Positions 1 through 7,544 of a stretch of DNA of 7,559 nucleotides are shown in pieces. The notes under the pieces were generated by a model that was not told the origin of the DNA, ran no database searches, and saw nothing but the letters and a program-made list of their open reading frames with translations. The position numbers and the translations under genes were made by a program. The stretch comes from an uncultured Bacteroidales bacterium. GTDB lineage: Bacteria > Bacteroidota > Bacteroidia > Bacteroidales > P3. The stretch is from positions 1 through 7,559 of the forward strand of contig CALGCG010000070.1 of the NCBI GenBank assembly GCA_937884485.1, written 5' to 3'. Within the stretch, counting starts at the first letter, position 1, and each line of letters begins with the position of its first letter.

Positions 1-1910
1 TGGAGCATGATGACGCCAATCGTGCTCTGATGGGATCGAACATGATGCGTCAGGCTGTTCCTCTGCTTAATCCTGAGATTCCTATCGTTGGAACGGGCAT
101 TGAGGAGGCTGTGGCGCATGATAGTCGTGTGCTGCTCAATGCTGAGGCCGATGGTGTGGTTGAATTTGTCGATTCCACCAAGATTGTCATCCGTCACAAT
201 CGTACCGAGAAGGAGCGCCTTGTTTCCTTCGAAGATGATGTGAAGGAGTATCGCCTCACCAAATATCAGCGTACCAACCACTCCACTGCCATCAACCTTC
301 GTCCGATTGTCAAGAAGGGCGACAAGGTCAAGAAGGGCCAGGTGCTTTGCGAAGGCTATGCCACTCAGGGTGGCGAGTTGGCCCTCGGACGCAATATGAT
401 GGTTGCTTTCATGCCTTGGAAGGGATATAACTTCGAGGATGCTGTTGTGATTTCCGAGCGTGTGGTGCGTGAGGATATCTTCACTTCCGTCCATGTCGAA
501 GAGTTTACCCTGGAGGTGCGCGAAACCAAGCGTGGTAATGAAGAACTTACCCGTGATATCCCCAATGTCGGTAATGATGCGACCAAAGACCTTGACGAAA
601 ATGGTATTATTCGTATTGGTGCCGAGGTCAAGGAGGGTGATATCCTTATTGGTAAGATCACCCCGAAGGGAGAGTCGGATCCCACACCCGAGGAGAAACT
701 GCTCCGTGCCATTTTTGGCGACAAGGCTGGGGACGTGAAAGATGCCTCCCTCAAGGTTCCGCCTTCGATGCATGGCGTTGTCATTGACACGAAGCTGTTT
801 GCGCGTGTCATCCGTGACCGTAAGGCCCGTGCCAAGGAAAAAGAGCTTCTTGCCAAGCCCGAAGAAGAATATCGTTTTGAGTGCGAGGAGCTGAAAGACA
901 AACTTATTTCCCGTCTGCTCATTCTCCTTAACGGCAAGGTTTCCAATGGTGTCTACACCAACCACCGAGAGGAACTCATCCCGAAGAAGGTCAAATTCAG
1001 CGCCAAGACGCTCAAGACTATCGATTACACCGAGGTGAGCCCGAACAAGTGGACCACTGACAAGGAGACCAACGCCCTTATCAAGGAGCTGCTCAACAAC
1101 TATAATATCAAGTACCGCGAAATCTCCGGTCGTTTCACCCGTAGCAAGTTCGCCATCACTGTCGGCGACGATCTTCCCAGTGGCATTGTCCAGATGGCCA
1201 AGGTCTATATTGCCATGAAGCGCAAGCTTCGTATTGGTGACAAGATGGCAGGTCGTCACGGTAACAAGGGTATTGTCTCGAAGATTGTTCGCGCTGAAGA
1301 CATGCCGTTCCTTGCCGACGGTACCCCCGTCGACATCGTCCTCAATCCTCTGGGCGTGCCTTCTCGAATGAACCTGGGACAGATTTATGAAACGGTTCTT
1401 GGATGGGCAGGCAAAAAGCTCAACAAGCGTTTCAAGACCCCCATCTTCGATGGTGCCACTCTTGAGCAAATCAATGGCTATATGCGTGAAGCGGGCCTTC
1501 CCGAGAATGGTCGCACCTATCTCTATGATGGTGAAACAGGCGAACGTTTCGACCAGCCTGCCACGGTTGGTTATATCTACTATTTGAAGCTGCATCACAT
1601 GATTGACGACAAGATGCATGCTCGTTCGATAGGACCGTATTCACTCATCACCCAGCAGCCTCTTGGCGGTAAGGCCAATTTCGGAGGCCAGCGTTTCGGA
1701 GAGATGGAGGTTTGGGCACTTGAAGCCTATGGCGCATCGCATGTGCTGCAGGAGGTGCTCACCGTCAAGTCCGACGATGTCATGGGACGTGCCAAAGCAT
1801 ACGAGGCTATTGTCAAGGGCGACAACATGCCGGTTCCGGGTATTCCCGAATCGTTCAATGTCCTTGTCCATGAACTTCGTGGCCTTGGTCTGGAGGTAAC
1901 GTTTGATTAA
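1..1910 (+). CDS. rpoB: RNA polymerase beta subunit, 3' part (5' end outside window)
   Basis: This is the C-terminal 635 residues of the beta subunit of RNA polymerase, which forms half of the active-site cleft. The reading frame is open from base 3 (EHDDANRALMGSN, a beta-subunit hallmark), so the ATG at base 30 is internal and the gene continues upstream. Visible landmarks are: the conserved NFED at 429-440; the flap-region motif EEKLLRAIFGDKAGDVK from about 690; a charged helical stretch at about 810-1160 where E. coli has its lineage-variable insertion; GDKMAGRHGNKG with the two active-site lysines at 1242-1244 and 1266-1268; DIVLNPLGVPSRMN near 1330-1375; and the C-terminal clamp-binding block GGKANFGGQRFGEMEVWALEAYGA at about 1663-1740. 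The rifampicin cluster I region is not in the window. Arginine and glycine codons end mostly in T, as in highly expressed genes. There is no frameshift. rpoC follows after 84 bases. The identity is certain; only the 5' end is missing. Confidence 0.99.
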   Translation, partial: EHDDANRALMGSNMMRQAVPLLNPEIPIVGTGIEEAVAHDSRVLLNAEADGVVEFVDSTKIVIRHNRTEKERLVSFEDDVKEYRLTKYQRTNHSTAINLRPIVKKGDKVKKGQVLCEGYATQGGELALGRNMMVAFMPWKGYNFEDAVVISERVVREDIFTSVHVEEFTLEVRETKRGNEELTRDIPNVGNDATKDLDENGIIRIGAEVKEGDILIGKITPKGESDPTPEEKLLRAIFGDKAGDVKDASLKVPPSMHGVVIDTKLFARVIRDRKARAKEKELLAKPEEEYRFECEELKDKLISRLLILLNGKVSNGVYTNHREELIPKKVKFSAKTLKTIDYTEVSPNKWTTDKETNALIKELLNNYNIKYREISGRFTRSKFAITVGDDLPSGIVQMAKVYIAMKRKLRIGDKMAGRHGNKGIVSKIVRAEDMPFLADGTPVDIVLNPLGVPSRMNLGQIYETVLGWAGKKLNKRFKTPIFDGATLEQINGYMREAGLPENGRTYLYDGETGERFDQPATVGYIYYLKLHHMIDDKMHARSIGPYSLITQQPLGGKANFGGQRFGEMEVWALEAYGASHVLQEVLTVKSDDVMGRAKAYEAIVKGDNMPVPGIPESFNVLVHELRGLGLEVTFD

Positions 1911-1988
1911 TTATGAATTGTGAATTTTGAATTATGAATCATCCGTTTGCGTAGCACTCAAAATTCAACATTCAAAATTCAAAATTAA
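1907..1988. repeat. Imperfect 33-bp inverted repeat of 7-bp units between rpoB and rpoC
   Basis: The left arm (1907-1939) and right arm (1956-1988) are reverse complements at 28 of 33 positions by hand alignment, around a 16-base loop (1940-1955). The left arm is itself four tandem heptamers from 1911: TTATGAA, TTGTGAA, TTTTGAA, TTATGAA. The right arm repeats the complementary pattern TTCAAAA/TTCAACA. The outermost bases are TTAATT and AATTAA. The left arm includes the rpoB stop codon and the right arm ends six bases before the rpoC start. In RNA this would fold into a long AU-rich hairpin. It could be a structural element of the operon, a processing or translation-control site, or a small palindromic repeat element; the sequence alone does not decide. 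Confidence 0.85.
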
Positions 1989-1994
1989 AGAAAT

Positions 1995-4900
1995 ATGGCA
2001 TTTAAACAAGAATCTCAGGTTAAGAACGATTTCAACTCGATCACTATCAGCCTTGCGTCGCCTGAATCCATCAAGCGTCGCTCCTATGGCGAGGTGACCA
2101 AGCCTGAAACCATAAATTATCGCACCTACAAGCCCGAGCGTGATGGCTTGTTCTGCGAGCGCATCTTCGGCCCTACGCGCGACTGGGAGTGCCACTGCGG
2201 CAAATACAAGCGTATCCGTTACAAGGGTATTGTCTGTGACCGTTGCGGCGTTGAAGTCACCGAGAAGAAGGTTCGTCGCGAGCGCATGGGTCACATCGAA
2301 CTGGTTGTCCCCATAGCTCATATTTGGTTCTTCCGTTCTTTGCCCAACAAAATAGGTACTCTTCTCAACATCCCTTCCAAGAAGCTGGATCAGGTTATCT
2401 ATTACGAAAAATACATCGTCATGCAGCCCGGCAAGGCCGTCCTCAACGAGATGCCTGTGCAGAAGCTCGACCTGCTTACCGAGGAGGAGTACTACTACAT
2501 CAAGGACTCTTTGCCCGAAGGAAACGAACAACTTCCGGACGACAATCCCGACAAGTTCATCGCCGGCATGGGTGCAGAGGCCCTTTACAAGCTTCTTTGC
2601 AACCTTGACCTTGACAAGCTTTCCTATGAACTCCGTGCCAAAGCTTCCCGCGAGACAGCTGTGGCTCGCAAGCAGGAGGCTCTCAAGCGTCTGAACGTTA
2701 TTGAATCCTTCCGTGAGTCCCAGCGTGCTATGCGCGAACGCGGCATGGACAATCGTCCCGAGTGGATGATTATGAATATCATCCCGGTCATCCCTCCCGA
2801 CCTGCGTCCCCTTGTCCCGCTGGATGGTGGTCGTTTCGCCACCTCCGATATCAATGAGCTTTATCGTCGTGTTATTATCCGTAATAACCGCCTGAAACGC
2901 CTTGTGGAAATCAAGGCTCCTGAGGTCATTATGCGCAACGAGAAGCGTATGCTTCAGGAATCGGTGGATTCCCTCTTCGACAACAGCCGCAAGGTTTCCA
3001 GCGTCAAGTCCGAGTCCAACCGCGCCCTCAAGTCGCTCTCCGATGCCCTCAAGGGCAAACAGGGTCGTTTCCGTCAAAACCTGCTGGGTAAACGTGTCGA
3101 CTACTCTGGCCGTTCGGTCATCGTTGTCGGCCCCGAACTGAAGATGCATGAGTGCGGTCTTCCCAAGGATATGGCCGCCGAGCTCTTCAAGCCCTATGTC
3201 ATTCGCAAACTTCTCGAACGTGGTTTGGTGAAGACGGTCAAGAGCGCCAAGCGTATTGTCGACCGCAAAGAGCCTGTCGTGTGGGAAATCCTTGAGAACA
3301 TTCTGAAAGGACATCCCATCCTGCTCAACCGTGCTCCTACGCTGCACCGTCTCGGTATCCAGGCTTTCCAGCCCCGTCTTGTCGAGGGTAAGGCCATCCG
3401 TCTGCACCCCCTGGTGTGTACCGGTTTCAATGCCGACTTCGATGGTGACCAGATGGCTGTCCATGTTCCTATGGGTAATGCTGCCATTCTCGAGGCCCAG
3501 ATTCTCATGCTGTCCACCCACAACATCCTCAACCCCGCCAATGGTGCTCCTATCACCGTTCCTTCGCAGGACATGGTGCTCGGTCTTTACTACATGACCA
3601 AGCCCCGCCGCACCACCGCCGACGAGATTGTCAAGGGCGAAGGCCAGCGCTTCTACTCCGCCGAGGAGGTCATCATCGCCTACAACGAGAAACGTGTCGA
3701 CCTCAACGCCTGCATCTCCGTGCAGCTCGATGAGGACCACCGCTTCGACGAATATTCATACGTCAAGACCGACCGCACCTTCATGGAGGTCATCAAGGAC
3801 AAGAACGGCAACGTGCTCACCGACATCGACTGCAGCACCCCCGCCGAGACTGCCCTCCACAGCCGCACCGAGTTCGAAATAAAGCGCGACAAGGACGGCA
3901 ACCCCATCCTCGATGAAAAGGGTCACTACATTAAGACCAACCGCCTCCGCACCACCGTCGGCCGCGTCATCTTCAACCAGGTTGTCCCCAGCCAGTACGG
4001 CTTCATCAACCAGGTCATGGGCAAGAAGTCCCTGCGCGACATCATCGGCGACATCTTCACCGAGTGCGGCAACGCCGTCACCGCCACCTTCCTCGACGAC
4101 ATCAAGAACATGGGCTATCGCCAGGCATTCCGTGGCGGCCTCTCCTTCAACCTGGGCGATGTCATCATCCCCGCCGAAAAGGAGCAGCTCATCGAAAAAG
4201 CCAACGAGGAGGTCGAGGAGGTCATGGCGCAGTATGCCATGGGTCTTATCACCAACAACGAGCGTTACAACCACGTTATCGATATTTGGACCAATACCAA
4301 CAACCAGCTCACCGAGACCCTCATGAAGCAGCTCAAGGCCGACAACCAGGGCTTCAACCCCATCTTCATGATGTACGACTCCGGTGCTCGTGGTAGCAAG
4401 GAGCAGATCCGTCAGCTCTCCGGCATGCGCGGCCTGATGGCCAAGCCGCAGAAAGCTGGTGCTTCCGGCAACGAGATTATCGAGAACCCCATTATCTCCA
4501 ACTTCAAGGAAGGCCTCTCGGTGCTCGAGTACTTCATCTCCACTCACGGTGCCCGTAAGGGTCTGGCCGATACCGCTCTGAAGACGGCTGACGCCGGTTA
4601 CCTGACCCGCCGTCTGGTCGACGTGGCCCACGACGTGATCATCAACGAGGAAGACTGCGGCACCCTCCGCGGCTTGCCCACCACCGCCCTCAAGAAGGGC
4701 GAGGATATCGTCCAGAGCCTCGGCGAGAAGATCCTCGGCCGCACCTCTGTCCACGACATCTACCATCCCCAGACCGGCGAACTCATCGCCCATGCCGGCG
4801 AAGAACTCACCGAGGAAATCTGCAAGAAGATTGAGGAATCGCCCATCGAGGAAGTCGAGATTCGTTCCGTCCTCACCTGCGAGTCCAAGCACGGCGTCTG

Positions 4901-6470
4901 CGCCAAGTGCTACGGCCGCAACCTGGCCACCGGCAAGATGGTCCAGAAGGGCGAGGCCGTCGGCGTCATCGCCGCACAGGCCATCGGTGAGCCCGGTACG
5001 CAGCTGACGCTTCGTACCTTCCACGTCGGTGGTGTGGCCGGTGGCAACATCGGTACCGCCTCCAGCCTCCAGGCCAAGTACGAGGGCCGCCTCGTCATCG
5101 ACGAGCTCCGCTCCATCCCCTACACCGACAACGAGGGCAACTCCTACCATATCGTCATGGGCCGCAGCGCCGAGATGCGCATCGTCGACCCCAAGACCGA
5201 AATCACCCTCTTCTCCTCGCTCCTGCCTTATGGCGCCAAGCTCTACAAAGCCGCCGGCGACATGCTGCAGAAAGGCGATGTCGTGGCCGAATGGGATCCC
5301 TACAACGCCGTCATCATCTCCGATGTGGCCGGTAAGGTCTCCTTCGAGAACGTCATCGAGAACGTCACCTACCGTGTCGAGAGCGACGCCCAGACCGGTC
5401 TGCAGGACAAGGTCGTCATCGAGAGCCGCCAGCGCACCAAGAACCCCACCCTCAACATCGTCGACTCCGAGGGCAACATCCTCAAGGTCTACGACCTCCC
5501 CGTCGGCGCCCACATCGGTGTCGAGCAGGGTCAGGATCTCAAGGCTGGTGACATCATGGTGAAGATTCCGCGTTCCTTCGGCAAAGCTGGCGACATCACG
5601 GGCGGTCTGCCCCGCGTCACCGAGCTCTTCGAGGCCCGCAACCCCTCCGATCCCGCCATTGTGGCCGAGGTCGACGGCATCGTCTCCATCGCCAAGAAAC
5701 TCAAGCGCGGCAACCGCGAGGTCACCATCACCTCCAAGACCGGCGAGCAGCGCTCCTACCTCATCCCCACCTCCAAGCAGATCCTGGCTCAGGACAGCGA
5801 CTATGTCAAGGCCGGCACCCCGCTCTCCGATGGTGCCATCACCCCCAGCGACATCCTCGCCATCAAGGGACCCATGAAGGTTCAGGAGTACATCGTCAAC
5901 GAAGTGCAGGAGGTCTACCGTCTGCAGGGCGTGAAGATCAACGACAAGCACTTCGAGGTCATCGTGCGCCAGATGATGCGCAAGGTCGAAATCGAAGACC
6001 CGGGCGACACCCGCTTCCTCGAGGGCGACCTGGTCAACAAGCTCGACTTCAACGATGTCAACGACAACATCTTCGGCATGAAGGTCGTCGAGGACGCCGG
6101 CGACAGCGAGAACCTCTCCAACGGCCAGATTATCTCCGCCCGCGAGCTGCGCGACGAGAACTCCGCCCTGCGCCGTCAGGACAAGCGCCTCGTCACCGTG
6201 CGCGACGCCCGTCCGGCCACCTGCAAGCAGGTGCTCCAGGGTATCACCCGCGCCTCGCTGCAGACCAAGTCCTTCATCTCCGCTGCCTCCTTCCAGGAGA
6301 CGACGAAGGTGCTCACCGAGGCTGCCATCAACGCCAAGCGCGACACCCTCGTGGGTATGAAGGAGAACGTCATTGTCGGCCATCTCATTCCCGCCGGTAC
6401 AGGTCTCCGCGAATACCAGGACCTCGTCGTCGGCAATGCCGCTGCCATGGCCTCGGCCAAGCAGAACTAA
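1995..6470 (+). CDS. rpoC: RNA polymerase beta' subunit
   Basis: This is the complete largest subunit of RNA polymerase, 1491 residues against 1407 in E. coli. The start MAFKQESQVKNDFNSI is preceded by the A-rich leader TTAAAGAAAT with no Shine-Dalgarno, as usual in Bacteroidota. Domains in order: zinc site 1 with Cys66, 68, 81 and 84; RFRQNLLGKRVDYSGRS at 358-373; the Mg-binding NADFDGDQ at 479-486 (Asp481, 483, 485); an expanded segment at about 577-655; the bridge helix GARKGLADTALKTADAGYL at 852-870; zinc site 2 with Cys888, 962, 969 and 972; the trigger loop TLRTFHVGG with Arg1007 and His1010; an SI3-like insertion at about 1011-1200; and the C-terminal IVNEVQEVYRLQGVKINDKH and SFISAASFQETTKVLTEAA blocks. 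All key residues are present, so it should be functional. The C terminus stops about 20 residues after PAGTG, without a long acidic tail. Codon choice changes from T-ending to C-ending along the gene (see findings). Confidence 0.99.
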   Translation: MAFKQESQVKNDFNSITISLASPESIKRRSYGEVTKPETINYRTYKPERDGLFCERIFGPTRDWECHCGKYKRIRYKGIVCDRCGVEVTEKKVRRERMGHIELVVPIAHIWFFRSLPNKIGTLLNIPSKKLDQVIYYEKYIVMQPGKAVLNEMPVQKLDLLTEEEYYYIKDSLPEGNEQLPDDNPDKFIAGMGAEALYKLLCNLDLDKLSYELRAKASRETAVARKQEALKRLNVIESFRESQRAMRERGMDNRPEWMIMNIIPVIPPDLRPLVPLDGGRFATSDINELYRRVIIRNNRLKRLVEIKAPEVIMRNEKRMLQESVDSLFDNSRKVSSVKSESNRALKSLSDALKGKQGRFRQNLLGKRVDYSGRSVIVVGPELKMHECGLPKDMAAELFKPYVIRKLLERGLVKTVKSAKRIVDRKEPVVWEILENILKGHPILLNRAPTLHRLGIQAFQPRLVEGKAIRLHPLVCTGFNADFDGDQMAVHVPMGNAAILEAQILMLSTHNILNPANGAPITVPSQDMVLGLYYMTKPRRTTADEIVKGEGQRFYSAEEVIIAYNEKRVDLNACISVQLDEDHRFDEYSYVKTDRTFMEVIKDKNGNVLTDIDCSTPAETALHSRTEFEIKRDKDGNPILDEKGHYIKTNRLRTTVGRVIFNQVVPSQYGFINQVMGKKSLRDIIGDIFTECGNAVTATFLDDIKNMGYRQAFRGGLSFNLGDVIIPAEKEQLIEKANEEVEEVMAQYAMGLITNNERYNHVIDIWTNTNNQLTETLMKQLKADNQGFNPIFMMYDSGARGSKEQIRQLSGMRGLMAKPQKAGASGNEIIENPIISNFKEGLSVLEYFISTHGARKGLADTALKTADAGYLTRRLVDVAHDVIINEEDCGTLRGLPTTALKKGEDIVQSLGEKILGRTSVHDIYHPQTGELIAHAGEELTEEICKKIEESPIEEVEIRSVLTCESKHGVCAKCYGRNLATGKMVQKGEAVGVIAAQAIGEPGTQLTLRTFHVGGVAGGNIGTASSLQAKYEGRLVIDELRSIPYTDNEGNSYHIVMGRSAEMRIVDPKTEITLFSSLLPYGAKLYKAAGDMLQKGDVVAEWDPYNAVIISDVAGKVSFENVIENVTYRVESDAQTGLQDKVVIESRQRTKNPTLNIVDSEGNILKVYDLPVGAHIGVEQGQDLKAGDIMVKIPRSFGKAGDITGGLPRVTELFEARNPSDPAIVAEVDGIVSIAKKLKRGNREVTITSKTGEQRSYLIPTSKQILAQDSDYVKAGTPLSDGAITPSDILAIKGPMKVQEYIVNEVQEVYRLQGVKINDKHFEVIVRQMMRKVEIEDPGDTRFLEGDLVNKLDFNDVNDNIFGMKVVEDAGDSENLSNGQIISARELRDENSALRRQDKRLVTVRDARPATCKQVLQGITRASLQTKSFISAASFQETTKVLTEAAINAKRDTLVGMKENVIVGHLIPAGTGLREYQDLVVGNAAAMASAKQN
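3723..3959 (+). other. Expanded segment of RpoC with an apparent 30-residue tandem duplication
   Basis: Residues 577-655 lie between the Mg-binding motif and TTVGRV. From memory, E. coli and Bacteroides have only about 30 residues here, ending in a hairpin of the type EYEKDANGE before TTVGRA. This protein has about 50 more. Two copies of a similar unit are visible at a 30-residue spacing: DRTFMEVIKDKNGNVLTD (593-610) and SRTEFEIKRDKDGNPILD (623-640), with 8 of 18 identities and several conservative changes. The DNA GACAAGAACGGCAAC (3798-3812) matches GACAAGGACGGCAAC (3888-3902) at 14 of 15 bases. The second copy sits where the usual hairpin belongs. The reading frame is intact throughout. The effect on the enzyme is unknown. 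Confidence 0.7.
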
Positions 6471-6500
6471 TCGGCGTGCAATGATGCATACATCCACTCA

Positions 6501-6538
6501 TACCGGGTCATCGTCATCGATGGCCCGGTATTTTTTTT
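6501..6538 (+). terminator. Intrinsic terminator after rpoC
   Basis: A 13-bp stem is formed by TACCGGGTCATCG (6501-6513) and CGATGGCCCGGTA (6518-6530). All pairs are canonical except one T-G wobble, the loop is four bases (TCAT), and eight consecutive T residues follow directly (6531-6538). It begins 30 bases after the rpoC stop, so it should end the rpoB-rpoC transcript. It works in the plus direction only, as no T run follows the hairpin on the minus strand. Its 3' arm contains the ATG at 6520 that is the likely start of the next gene. Confidence 0.93.
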
Positions 6539-7446
6539 GTCTCCTGCGGCACCCCCTGCTGCTGCTCGTCGCCATCGGCATGCTGCCTTCCGGCACAAAG
6601 GCTCAGACTTTCGACCTCGACGCCGAATACTACGAGAACCCTGTCGCCGAGCACATAGCCTACCTGCCCGACGAGATTGCCGGCACCTCGTCGCTCTTCT
6701 TCCTCGACGGCCGCCTCTGGACCTGCAACGACCACGGCACACTGCGCCTCTACGCCGTCGACACCCTTGTCGGGACCATCGACTCCATCGTCGACCTCGG
6801 TGTCAAGGTCTACGACCTCGAGGAGGTGGCTCTGGACGGGGAGTGGATCTACTTCGGCGACATCGGCGACAACAAGGGCTCCCGTTCCGAGTTGCGCATC
6901 CTGCGGCTCTCCAGGGCCGACCTGCGAGCGGGCCTATACCGCTTTGACACCATCCGTTTCCTCTATCCCGACCGCACCAAAGTCGGCGCGCGCAACTTCG
7001 ACTGCGAAGCCTTTGTGGCCACTGCCGACAGCCTCTACCTCTTCACCAAGCAGTGGCTCGGCCGCAATTCCGTCTGCTATGCCGTCCCCAACCTCCCCGG
7101 CACCTACACCGCCGAGCGGCGCTTCACGCTCTACACCGACGGTCTCGTCACGGGCGCGTGCTACCTGCCCGAACTCCGCACCCTGGCGCTCATAGGCTAC
7201 ACCCTCCTGCTGAAACCCTTTGTCTACCTTGTCGATGGCTTCGACGGAGCGTGTTTCAGCCAAGGGCGTCACCGCCGCATCCCCCTGGACAACATCGCCG
7301 GCAACCAGATGGAAGGCATTGCCACCCTCGACGGCATCCATTACTTCCTTTCGCGCGAAACCTTTAACTACCACTTCTACAGTCGCCAGGCCTCCCTTTT
7401 CCGGCTCGACCTCTCGGGCCTTCCGGAGGAATCCAACGTCCGCTGA
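6520..7446 (+). CDS. Secreted beta-propeller-like protein of unknown function
   Basis: This is a 308-residue protein with a probable signal peptide: a hydrophobic core at about 4-22 (Phe/Leu-rich) and a likely cleavage after Thr-Lys-Ala28, before Gln29. No lipobox is visible and no C-terminal sorting domain is recognised. The mature part has repeated acidic/aromatic segments, LEEVALDGEWIYFGDIGDN (100-118), DCEAFVATADSLYLFTKQ (161-178) and QMEGIATLDGIHYFLSRE (263-280), sharing a Glu, a hydrophobic-Ala pair, then a Tyr-containing strand. With LWTCNDHG (66-73) and DGLVTGA (207-213) this resembles secreted Bacteroidetes proteins with a beta-propeller fold (SdiA-regulated/esterase-like), recalled from memory. 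No catalytic function can be assigned. The ATG at 6520 is chosen because it gives a compact signal peptide; in-frame ATGs at 6481 and 6484 would add 13 or 12 residues, and ATG 6580 would remove the signal. No Shine-Dalgarno or clear promoter is seen. C-ending codons match the 3' half of rpoC, so recent transfer is not suggested. Confidence 0.8.
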   Translation: MARYFFCLLRHPLLLLVAIGMLPSGTKAQTFDLDAEYYENPVAEHIAYLPDEIAGTSSLFFLDGRLWTCNDHGTLRLYAVDTLVGTIDSIVDLGVKVYDLEEVALDGEWIYFGDIGDNKGSRSELRILRLSRADLRAGLYRFDTIRFLYPDRTKVGARNFDCEAFVATADSLYLFTKQWLGRNSVCYAVPNLPGTYTAERRFTLYTDGLVTGACYLPELRTLALIGYTLLLKPFVYLVDGFDGACFSQGRHRRIPLDNIAGNQMEGIATLDGIHYFLSRETFNYHFYSRQASLFRLDLSGLPEESNVR

Positions 7447-7467
7447 CTTCCTGCCCCGATAGGTATC

Positions 7468-7544
7468 CTCTTCGCCCCTTCTTCGCCCCCTCTTCGGCCC
7501 TTCTCATATACTTCTTATATAGTTCTTATATAGTTCCTATATAC
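7468..7544. repeat. Seven consecutive 11-bp units in two composition classes
   Basis: The stretch reads in exact 11-base register as CTCTTCGCCCC, TTCTTCGCCCC, CTCTTCGGCCC, TTCTCATATAC, TTCTTATATAG, TTCTTATATAG, TTCCTATATAC. The first half of each unit is a conserved pyrimidine block, while the second half switches from GC-rich (CGCCCC) in units 1-3 to AT-rich (ATATAG/C) in units 4-7. A related TTCCTGCCCC lies just upstream at 7448-7457 out of register. The array follows the stop codon of the secreted-protein gene by 21 bases and may continue in altered form beyond the window. No coding function is apparent. Confidence 0.85.

Noticed and set aside
30..1910. Treating the ATG at base 30 as the true start of a short rpoB-like gene.
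   Set aside because: The frame is open to base 3 and encodes the conserved EHDDANRAL block immediately before it, so this methionine is internal to a beta subunit cut by the window edge.
1911..1994. A CRISPR-like or intrinsic-terminator reading of the rpoB-rpoC spacer.
   Set aside because: The repeats are 7-bp, contiguous and AT-rich with no spacers, so it is not a CRISPR. The hairpin lacks a GC-rich stem and a T run, so it is not a normal intrinsic terminator.
1965..3740. A 591-codon open frame on the minus strand opposite the 5' half of rpoC.
   Set aside because: Same explanation: it is a shadow of rpoC codons, with no recognisable domain and no separate gene space.
3756..6497. A 913-codon open frame on the minus strand opposite rpoC.
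   Set aside because: It is antisense to an intact, fully conserved rpoC. Its low-complexity Asp/Gly/Val/Leu composition is what C-ending codons of the sense gene produce when read backwards, and no family motif is visible.
6373..6519. An upstream start (base 6373) for the secreted-protein gene, overlapping rpoC by about 100 bases.
   Set aside because: The extension is a frame-shifted reading of conserved rpoC codons, Pro/Ser/Arg-rich, and would bury the signal peptide inside the protein.
6525..6545. A Bacteroidota-type promoter element (TAnnTTTG) in TATTTTTTTTGT downstream of the hairpin.
   Set aside because: The T run is too long for the spacing of the consensus, no upstream TTTG element is positioned, and the sequence is fully explained as the terminator's T tract.
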